Below, piece after piece: positions 11,860 to 21,623 of a stretch of 64,000 bases of DNA; the first letter of the stretch is position 1, and the number at the start of each line of letters is the position of its first letter. A model generated the notes under the pieces. It searched no databases and was not told where the DNA came from. It worked only from the letters and a program-made list of their open reading frames with translations. Both the position numbers and the translations under genes were made by a program. The stretch covers positions 25,252,872 through 25,316,871 of the forward strand of contig NC_031495.1 of the NCBI RefSeq assembly GCF_000237925.1, in the 5' to 3' direction. This DNA is from Schistosoma mansoni (Eukaryota; Platyhelminthes; Trematoda; Strigeidida; Schistosomatidae).

Positions 11860-14800
11860 TTATTCCTTTTCTAGTATGCTTCAATGTGTGTCGAGTCTTC
11901 GCTTGAATGAGTCAGTTGAAGGTGCATACGCCACTGCTTCGGGTAACCGGTTCCAGGACTTGATGAATCGGTGTGAAAACCTGTATGCCACGGGTATTTT
12001 ATTTGTTCTTGACTTTTCTAATCACCTGTTATGTCCTCTGAGATGTCCCGCTTTAGTGGAAAGAAAAAGAAAGAATACATGGGGTCAGAAATCATTCATT
12101 AGTATTCTGTGCATCAGATCACCTCTCAATCTGCAGCAGGACACAGTTAAGAGGTCTAGCTTTTCAAGCCGCTCTTTATATGGAAAACCTCGGAGCTCTG
12201 GAATTGCACTCGTAGCTGACCTCTGTACTTTTTCCAGGATATCCGAGTCACCATTTAAACATGGGCTTGCAGCCTGAACGCACTTCTCAAGCTTGGTTCT
12301 CACCGAGGTTGTGTATACCATAGTGAAAATGGTAGTAGCTAACTTGATGAATGTCTGTCTTAAAACTCAGAGGGTTCTAAACCCCTTATCTGCGACCTCC
12401 CGTAAATGGGCCATGGTCTTGAGACCATGACTCACTGTAACCCCAAGATCCTCGTGAGACTGGACCACGGGTACAGGCACTCCCCCTATGCTTTATCTGT
12501 TTACTTTTGTATCACCAAAGTGCATGTAGTAACACTTTGCCGCGTTGATAGGCATTAGCTACTCTTTAGACCAGTTGATCACATTATTTAAGTCTGCCTG
12601 AAGTGCGCATGCATCTGCATCTCCAGTTATTTCTCACCAAATTTTTACATCATCAGCGTATAATAACATAAGGGACTCTACTATACTTGGGAGATCATTT
12701 ACATACAGTATAAAATGTAAAGTACTGAGGGTATAACCTTGAGGTACTTCACTCAGTACTGGTCTCCAGGTGGAGCACTTCGAATTTATTCATACTTCCT
12801 GTCTACTACCTACTATGAAGTCCTCAATCCATTTTAAGAGAGGTCCGGTAATACCAGGATTTTCTAGCTTCAAGAATAGTCTCTTTATTTAGTTCTTCGT
12901 CTAGATGAGGTGTCTGAGTTAAAATTGTCCCAAAATAGTTTGCCATAGCCTCTGCTTTTTCCTGATCGTCCTCTATTAACTAAGATTCACTCCCTGCTTC
13001 ATTTAGGTTGGGAATCCGACGCTGCATTCTTGTTTTGTAGTTTGTGTACGAGAATAGTCTTTTAGACTGCTTCAGTGCAGATTGTGCCAACTGCATTTTA
13101 TATTTTCTCTGAGATTCTCTGACTTTATTTGTGCACGTGTTTCTTACCGATCCGTAACGTTCCATTGTACTTGCTGTGCCAAGGCTGATGCCAACATTCC
13201 AACATTTCTTCTTTTGCCTTAGTAGATGTCAAATATCCCAGCCTATCCAGGGATGGCCGTGCTTTTTTCTTTGGAACTGTCCAGGATATATATGGTTGAG
13301 TTACCCGATTGTAAAACTGCTCGAAATGTGTCCATGCCTCTTTTACTGATGCCCCTGAGTCAAATTCCCAGTTTTCCGCCGATACTGCAGAGTTGATTGC
13401 CTTCATATCTGCCTTCCTTATGTTAGGACTGGCTGGCGCAACTGTTTGACGGGCAATATCAACCATGAATTTGAATAAGTTGCATGATCGCCTCGCCCTA
13501 GACGTGGCAGGAAAGTCATTTGACCGACGTCGCCACCGTGTATGAAGACTAAGTCCAAGAGGGACAGGGAGCTTCGTAAGTCATATCCGGTGGGATCTCT
13601 AATGTGTTGGAACGAAGCTAGTACAACTGCGGTTTCTAACAGTTCTCCATCAAATGACGTTATCGATGACTCTACTTATAAGTTTGCTCAGTTTATATAC
13701 GACATATTAAAGTCTCTTACTATAAGACTTTTACCTCTATTACACCTGGACTCAAGTTTGCTTAAGAAGGAAATCGTCTTCCACACATTCTGGACTGAGA
13801 TATATTGCAACTAGTTCAATATCTTGCCATCTACATTTCAGTCTTCACCGCACCAGTCAACATGTCACTGATTCATGTACCACTGTCTCAACAGCTCGTA
13901 TAGTTAAGATACTTTTCCTATACACGATAACCCCGCCTCCCCTACGGTTTAATCTATCAGCCCTACTGGATAAAAAACCAGTCAGCTGAATTTTATTATC
14001 TGATACTTCTGACATTAACTATGTTTCTGAGGCAGCAATAACATCGGGTTTTTCAAAATCTACCTTTGTCCTGAGCTATGCCATTTTAGTTGGTAGGCTG
14101 CGAGCATTTGTGTAGAACAACTTTAATTCCGTGTAGAACTTTCCCTTACCACACGGAGTGGTTTGGAGATGGGTTGGCACCGAACTTTTACAAAGTAAAA
14201 CCCCGTGAGGACGAGCTTTCTTCCATCATCAAGGTGGCGCTCATTTATTTCTACTTCTGCAGGTCGTCTCTTAATACTGTCGCCAGACTGAGATCCTTTA
14301 GAATGTATATTCCGGATCCAATCAGTTTGCATCAGTTCTTTCTTCAACCGTAGCAAAAGTATTCTTCAAGAGGTAACTTTTCTGATTACTTTCAGAATCC
14401 ACCTTCTGTCTTATTCTATAAAGCTTACAGATGCGAACTCCTGAAACTGTTCCTGGGAGTAACTTATATTAAGGACCTAATGTGACTGATATCGTGCTCA
14501 AATATAGCCTTTGATTCCTTTTCGGGAGATTTTCTGAACTTATGAAAAAATAACTGACCTATCAGCGAGGTCCGTCTTAACAGGCTGCGGAATTTTAATT
14601 CCTGAAATCAACTCTTCCCTGCAATCCGTTTCTGATTTGGCGTCAATCGCAGAGGTTGCATTCTGTTTTCTTGATTTTCTTTTCCACGATATTAATGTGA
14701 GCCACTCAACCATCTTATTTTATGTCTTGATCACACCCTCTACACCACTCAAACTTGGCTCTCCCAAAGTTTGTTTTGCGTCGATATATAAATCCGGAAA

Positions 14801-15200
14801 TGAAACGTGGATTCACATGCCTTAGCACCGTCTGCAATTAGTTTCTTCTCACGCGCTTTTTCCCCGTAGCCATACCTACATCCTTATGTTCGTTGTCTGA
14901 TCGCCGGATGGGGTCCACCTTTATGGTCTCATTGAAATCCAGAGCTGGGTTCATGATAACGCTCTTTATTTTGCTGTCGTTATATTTTCAAGACGCGCTT
15001 TATGGACAGATAGTGATATCCAAACGTGCTTTGTGTTCCTTAAAATTTTGTTGTGTTCTTACAAAATAAAAATGCTTTCCCTGATCCAAAGATTCTGCCC
15101 TGAGATTTGTATTTTGTAGGTTACTTTTCTTTTTGAGTCTTATCCGAATTAATCGATAACTGCGAAAGCGTCTCAGCTTACTATTCGGCATCTAAGGTTT
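11860..15200 (-). mobile_element. CR1-like non-LTR element, internally deleted and dead
   Basis: Read on the minus strand, ORF2 starts near 14110 with an endonuclease: FYTNARSLPTKMA, PDVIAASET and GGGVIVY, interrupted by stops. The linker follows at 13466-12980 (113- and 61-codon frames, with VRESQRKYKMQLAQSALK). The reverse transcriptase palm appears at 12770-12640 with SEVPQGYTL and LLYADDVKIW. The thumb and tail follow at 12321-11870, including ELRGFPYKERLEKLDLL and SWNRLPEAV. The finger region is missing: sequence jumps near 12870 from the linker directly to LENPGITGPLLKWIEDF. Upstream, a 63-codon frame at 15191-15000 looks like ORF1 remnant. In-frame stops (for example before LRTKVDFEKP) show it cannot encode a working protein. 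Confidence 0.8.
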
Positions 15201-15599
15201 TTCAAGTCAATAGGCTAGTTTTAGTTTGTCTCAAACTTTTTTACTACTCGTTTTTAACTGTTTTCCCGTCTCGGATATTTTGTTTTTTTCACGATCGTAC
15301 ACTTGTGCTTGAATTCGTTCAACAATTTATGTTTCATCATGGTCACTAAGATCTCATGCGAGCAGCTCGGATGCCATTTTACAATCCCATGTGGTTTGAA
15401 GGGTGATGGATGCAAAGGTTGGCTACAAGAAGCACGCATGGATCTCACGGTAACTGTTTGAAACAAACTCAGTAAGTTATACCTCAAGTGGATATATATG
15501 ATATGCTGCATGAATGCTGAGGCTTTGCTGAGTAGTATTATTTTTCTCCTGACAGGTCTATGGAAAAGATGGTCAGAATCGCTGAAAAAAGGCATTTCT

Positions 15600-17830
15600 T
15601 AGACGAATGAACAAAGGAAGATCCTCACGGAACTGAAGGAGATGGTCTGAAACGATATTGACTTTGATGAAACGAGCGACGAAACTAGTGAGAATATACT
15701 GAAACACAGGACCTCTAAAACATATGCGGTGTTAGACTCTCTAATTAAACTTGTGTTAAAATAGGACGAGAATGTGAAAATACTGTCTGACATACCTTAT
15801 TTTGAACACAATCCCGCCAGGAAAACTACAGAGGAATCTCTTGAGACGTTCTTTCGCAGAAGAAATATCACTGTGCAGATTGTCCCGGAAAACACAAACC
15901 CTCATCATGCAGATATACGAAAATGGAATTTCATCAGGCAGTTCTTGAAGCTTAAGAACATTTTTGGCCAATAAGTGGTACGATTAGCCAGGAAGGACGG
16001 GGATTCTATAACTCGGCTGATGAGGATAACCTTTTCACCCTACAAAATGGCTGCCATCACCCTCAAATGATTTTATATCAACAGACACTAGTTACCAACT
16101 GTGTTCCACATACATCAGAGCAAACCGAAACTGGGATAGGGTCTACCGACTCAATAAACAGTGGGTCAGTAAATTGCCTGTCCATTTACATGAGGCTCAT
16201 TTAGACAAGCAGGACTGGAAAGCTCACGCCTTTTAAATAGAAAGCATCTATTTCCTACATAAGAATACTGCGAGTTTATCAAAGAAATGGATGAGTTACA
16301 TGAATTAAATTGTGCTAATTGTACTCATTTTATAGAAATATTCGGAACGTTGAAAACTCAAACTACGAACTAGGGGATTACATAATCCTGCATAAATTTG
16401 TTCTACAATGACAGAAGAACAGGAGTGGGGGAGGCGGAGCTTCCCTGGAACTATGACCTTGCTTGGTGGCACACCGAATGTACACTCGAGTGTTTATCAA
16501 TCTTGATGAATCTTCATGGTGCCCAGTAAGGTTTTCTGACATACAGAAGCGTCTAGTTAAAGTCATCTGCAGGAAAACCACTGCTGGCAACAAGTACGAC
16601 GATCGTATGCTGAGGGGAGTATCCAACTTTATTCGTCATTATTACATTCATAACCTGATTCTACAAGACTTCAATACTCTAAAAGTGAATTTCGCTGAAC
16701 ATACGTGAACTGATGGCGAAAATCCTACTGAATCTCGGTCCTTTAACCTCACTGAAGATCTGAGAATATTCGAAAGTGTGAAGTTAGTAACTCGGTGGAG
16801 AAGCAGTTAAGGGCCATCACACCTAGACTACATATTTACAATTGAAGAATTCCTAATTCACAAATACCCGATCCGGGCTCTTATCTTAATCTATATAAAT
16901 CATCGTTCATAAAAAGTATTGTCTGATTCGTTACTTTTCGCTGAAGATTTGAGGCATTGGAGAGAAGTTTGCAACCACTATGGTAAGCTGGGATTTGAGG
17001 AGGATCTTATCCGACCTTAAAGTTCAGTGAACTAGAAGGGACTTACTTCCACTGATTCAAAATCTAAGGGATCCATCTCAGACACATTGCAGACTACGCG
17101 TACAACGAAGATAAGTTTACCTATGAGGTATCTCAAGTTGAAAAATATCTAGGAGTGATGGCACATCATGTTGCTTATTGCAGGACGGGACGAGTCAGTG
17201 TTGAATATGATGTGACTTCCATGTAAGGTCTCATAGATTGGTTAGTCATATTATGACAAATCTACAATCTAAGTGTTGGGTCTATTATTATAGTAACAAA
17301 GATGAATGTATCAATATTAACTTGGGCTATAATCCTACAAAGCTGCTAAATTAGTCCAGAGACTCAAAATCGAAGATTATGAAGTGCGCTTAACATCACT
17401 GAATCTTTGTTCACCAGAATATAGGCGTTCCAGAGACTACCTAGGGATTAGTAGTATAGTGAACACTCCTAAGCAACTCCCATAATATTTACTTAAGCTC
17501 AGTCGAAACATAAACCTTATCGCTTACATCTAGAAATTAGAGACATAATATAAAGTGGTTGTAGGCACATCTTTTACTCCTTACAAGTGTTTAAATTCTG
17601 GAGCTCTCTGCTGGTAGTCCAAGTGACTTCCCAGGAGTCCTTCAAGATGAAACTGTACATGATCTGGAAAATCTCGGACATTATTCCATCATAATTTGCT
17701 AATATCACTCTTTTTATGGTTAAATATACCTGTGTTCCTACCTAGAGGCATCAGTGATTCACAGTGACTGGATACGAAACCTCGTTAAGCGATAGCTTCT
17801 ATTCGTCCCACAACCATTTAGAACAGTTAG
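15600..17830 (+). mobile_element. CR1-like non-LTR element, second copy, head to head with the first
   Basis: Plus-strand reading gives an ORF1-like stretch at about 15620-16030 (66-codon frame at 15774-15974). An endonuclease piece follows at 16463-16870 (LVKVICRKTTAGNKYDDR, RHYYIHNLILQDFN, then DYIFT..EFLI). The transcriptase is largely gone, with FAEDLRHWREV near 16940 as the altered FADD box. A thumb and tail piece lies at 17340-17830, with SLNLCSPEYRRSRD matching the element at 30614-32430. The 3' UTR wording (GCTTCTATTC, CAACCATTT) also matches that element. Stops and deletions throughout make it a pseudo-copy. Confidence 0.72.
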
Positions 17831-18361
17831 CTAATACTGTTTAATGTATTCAAATAGTAGGAAGTAATGAGTAGAGAACATAACAAACAGAATTGACAAA
17901 TGTTTGAAAAACAAAACCGTGGCGCAGCATAACCAGGAAGATCGTTAAACAACAGCTCGTCATTTCTCTTTCATTTATTGCTGATCGGCTACTCAATTGT
18001 TGTACTTCATTGTCCTTCCTATATTGTGCAATAAACAGTACGACAGAACTCTCAAAGTCCTCTCACTTTAAAGAGAGGTGGATATTAGTCTAACAGTGAA
18101 ACACAAACTGGGAATAACTTATACATAGAAGAACTATAAAAACTTGGTGTTTTGACGAAACTTTACAAATTTACGCAGATAAATAAAACTTATCTAGATA
18201 CAACAATTTGCAACCTATGACAGCTAAGGTCATACATAACGCAACTCTGTTCTGCTGCTTATATCTAAAGCAAAAGTGCCCGAAGCGATTTAATCTCCCC
18301 ACTAAAACAATACTGGACCTAGACAAGATTACCAGTCGACCAAAGTGCATCCTCACCTAAG

Positions 18362-18700
18362 AAGGCTGGCCCCTGTGTGCTTACCACTACCATCCGTCGT
18401 TGTGGGCATGGACGACTTCTCAAGCTAATTGACTGAGGATACAACTCCGTTACGATCACCTATTGATACCATTCTGTAAATTACTTTTGCCAAATCTCCG
18501 ACTGATCCCACTGGGAAAAGTCTGTCGGCTATCCCAGGGTATTAAGAGAGACAGCCTGGGTACTGAGTTAGACCGAGTTAGAATAACAGTTTGCGAATTC
18601 TACGTAGGATTACGTAGGTTAACCAGTCAAAGCATTTCGTTCGATTTTTTCCCTCAAAATCTCGATCAAATATCACAGTTACATATAATCCTGGCCTGAA
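18362..18700. repeat. Probable dispersed repeat supplying a 73-bp segment
   Basis: Bases 18590-18662 recur exactly at 22474-22546, including TACGTAGGATTACGTAGG. The surrounding 300 bases are compositionally unlike the flanks and have no coding sense, so I read them as a decayed dispersed repeat. Boundaries are approximate. Confidence 0.45.
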
Positions 18701-19116
18701 ATCCACAAGTTATCTCGGATATGTTGGCTTTTTTAAATCATAAACGACCGTCCTAGAGATTCTACTATATTCAGAAAGTTCATTGATATACTACGATAGG
18801 TGGATAAAAGACACATTTGTATTGAACAGATGTCATTAATTTGGTGTGGTTGTTAGTCCACTTTGTAAAAACGAACTCACACACATTTAGAATTATTTAA
18901 TGAAAAAGAAGTAAATCCATTTTTTAGATTACTTACACTCGAAAAAACTACAAGGGACTCATCATTGCGCTTCTGACTGTATATCAGATCTGTGAGGACC
19001 ATCTTCGTAATACAAATATGAAAACACACTAGATGGGACAAAATTGGGTGATGCTATTTCTTGGTTATTATTCTGAGATCTCATCTATAGGCGAAGGAGG
19101 AAAAAGATGATGATAG

Positions 19117-19562
19117 TGTGAGGAGTAGTGTAACGTCGTGTACTATATTACACCTACATAGTTTATTCTAGTTTCTGGACAAGCCAATTCATCTATAATG
19201 TTATGAGTCATATTTTGATCTTGTTAATTATTCGCTTATTGACCTTGACTATATTTTTTATATGAGCGCATGTGTATGCACATTTCGTATCTTATTCATC
19301 GCATGTCTGTCATTCATTTTTGTCTGACTATAAATGTTGATTAATGCTTGCTCATAGTGAGTTGGCTTCCCAGCCATCTCCACTATGCGTCATCTTTCCT
19401 TCGCTTGCTTACATTTGCTAATGTGCTCACTGCCTTCTAGCCCATGTTATTTATCAATAAAAATGTAGTTGCTGCTTCCCTTTGTCTTCTGATATTATAC
19501 ACCGTTTACGATGATATAATAACGGTTATCGAGACGATCGATTAACGAAGCACTCCACTACA
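19117..19562 (+). repeat. 5' LTR
   Basis: 446 bases, identical by eye to the 3' LTR. It contains a TATA-like run (TATATTTTTTATATG, near 19250) and a polyadenylation signal AATAAA in TATCAATAAAAATG near 19455-19463, about 200 bases downstream. These would define U3, R and U5. Confidence 0.92.
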
Positions 19563-19565
19563 TAT

Positions 19566-19583
19566 TGGTGAGCCCGAAATGCG
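19566..19583 (+). promoter_or_regulatory. Primer binding site candidate
   Basis: TGGTGAGCCCGAAATGCG begins with TGG, the complement of tRNA 3' CCA, three bases after the LTR. The matching tRNA would end in TTCGGGCTCACCA. Two further TTGG motifs occur at 19598 and 19664 in similar context. Confidence 0.6.
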
Positions 19584-21162
19584 AACACGCAACATAATTG
19601 GATGCCTCGCCAAACGAGCACGGACCAGAATCGACAACCTCGATGTACGAACTCACTACATAATTGGCGACCGCAACGAGCGAGCACAAATCAAAAATGC
19701 AAACGCCGACGACATATTCCTAATAATCATTATATGCTCATTATTACAATAATGTCATATCATCACCTAACGTGGAATTATTATTTTTGTTCGTATTGAC
19801 ATTAAACTATGACATTTACGCAGTCGAATCACTAATCGAACAAATTATAATTATGTGGACATTACACGTTTTGATATTCCAAACTCACCGGATTATTTTT
19901 ATTATCCAATGACGTAAATTATTCCTGATTCAAGTGAGTTCTTTCCAATTTTTTTTCATGTCGTTTTCGGTCTAACATTGCACTCTATCATAGACATAAG
20001 TTTGGAGTCATACTCCCGATAGTAGAAACTTATGTTCTCGACGCAACTAATGTCCATTCATCTCATTGGTACGCAGCAACCGTCGTGTTTGAAGCCGCAT
20101 TACCAGCCGATTAGTAATGATTATGTTCATATTATCTATTCATCGACATGTAAATCTGAATGCTGCATCATCTACTACGCATCAAAAATACTTGGTTACT
20201 GCAATTAGCATTCTATTTCCATTGCATGGTATACAAGAACATAGAGTTTAGAGCTAGTTTCTCAAAGATACACTCTTGTTCGTCACATCCAAGTCAGTCT
20301 CACTCGCTGTCATCGATGATCATATGTATTGGTACTTTTATCACGCCTTAATACGGTTTCGTAACAAATGAGGTTGAGCGCATATCCCTCTAACTACACA
20401 AACCACGCTAGGCTGCATGACCATAAAGGAATACGACTCCGCATATCTCGTCTCCGCAGTCACTATCCTGTTCCTCGGGTCATTCTACTAATACATATTT
20501 AACGATAACTCGACGCACACGACAACGTACACTGACTTCGCATTTTATTATCATTATCAATTGCAGTACAGCAATGAATATCAACCGCTGATGCAGTCAT
20601 CATCCTACGGCTGTATTATTTTTTTATCCCACATAAACTCCAATCGTGTAAATTCGAATCCACTCGTCGCCAATCGACTCTATTTACTCGACTGCAGCTT
20701 ATCAGAACATATTTCACTGTTCTTTATCCTCATATTCAATCGGCACCTCATAGCAATTACTGTTATATTCTATTTTCACTATATTTTGAATTGCTCATAC
20801 GAACCTGTTATTTTATTATTAGGACAGTCACTACATAAATGCATGTTAAATTTTTTTTGTACGCTTACTAATTTGCTCATAATCACATGCTAACATTTCC
20901 ATTTCTGTCCTCATTTTGAGAATATTCATGTACCTTTTTACATAAGTATGACACTTTCGTTTAATAAACTCGCTCCTCGATTGACACTAACTTATTCGAT
21001 ATAGTACAACTTTTTTTCTCTACATATTATTAACGTTATCCACATGCCATTTCAGTGTTATTTTCAAATTAATGTGCTAATACTTTAATTTCGTTTTGTG
21101 AACGCATATACACCTCCTCTCCCTTGTTTATTTTGCATACCAGTGTTTCCTCCGGACACTCT

Positions 21163-21173
21163 GGGGGGAGCTA
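21163..21173 (+). promoter_or_regulatory. Polypurine tract
   Basis: GGGGGGAGCTA directly abuts the 3' LTR, the standard position for plus-strand priming, although the last bases (CT) break the purine run. Confidence 0.7.
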
Positions 21174-21619
21174 TGTGAGGAGTAGTGTAACGTCGTGTAC
21201 TATATTACACCTACATAGTTTATTCTAGTTTCTGGACAAGCCAATTCATCTATAATGTTATGAGTCATATTTTGATCTTGTTAATTATTCGCTTATTGAC
21301 CTTGACTATATTTTTTATATGAGCGCATGTGTATGCACATTTCGTATCTTATTCATCGCATGTCTGTCATTCATTTTTGTCTGACTATAAATGTTGATTA
21401 ATGCTTGCTCATAGTGAGTTGGCTTCCCAGCCATCTCCACTATGCGTCATCTTTCCTTCGCTTGCTTACATTTGCTAATGTGCTCACTGCCTTCTAGCCC
21501 ATGTTATTTATCAATAAAAATGTAGTTGCTGCTTCCCTTTGTCTTCTGATATTATACACCGTTTACGATGATATAATAACGGTTATCGAGACGATCGATT
21601 AACGAAGCACTCCACTACA
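21174..21619 (+). repeat. 3' LTR
   Basis: 446 bases, identical to the 5' LTR, bounded on the left by the purine tract and on the right by ATAG. Confidence 0.92.
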
Positions 21620-21623
21620 ATAG

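Larger units (their letters stand above)
19117..21619 (+). mobile_element. Young non-autonomous LTR retrotransposon (TRIM/LARD-like)
   Basis: Two direct repeats of 446 bases, 19117-19562 and 21174-21619, read identically from TGTGAGGAGTAG to CACTCCACTACA, giving TG...CA ends. The four bases ATAG precede the first (19113-19116) and follow the last (21620-21623), a 4-bp target duplication. A primer-site-like TGGTGAGCCCGAAATGCG lies three bases after the 5' LTR. A purine tract GGGGGGAGCTA ends directly at the 3' LTR. The 1611-base interior has no gag, protease, RT, RNase H or integrase motif; its longest frame is 110 codons with no family likeness. The interior is C-rich and G-poor (35 C to 16 G in 20581-20700). 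It must be mobilised by another element's proteins. Orientation follows the primer site and purine tract. Confidence 0.93.

Noticed and set aside
12085-12277. Plus-strand 141-codon frame at 11852-12277
   Set aside because: The opposite strand carries the CR1 thumb and tail motifs, so the plus frame is a shadow.
16017-16024. CTGATGAG, the core of hammerhead ribozymes known from schistosome repeats
   Set aside because: No GAAA box or flanking helices follow at the right distance, and the site lies in a decayed CR1 ORF1.
19602-19799. 65-codon basic frame at the LTR leader
   Set aside because: The basic residues come from the repeated CGA/AAC-rich primer-site wording, not from a nucleocapsid motif.
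20561-20893. 110-codon frame inside the LTR element
   Set aside because: No gag-like or other family motif, hydrophobic low-G composition, and length within chance for this sequence.
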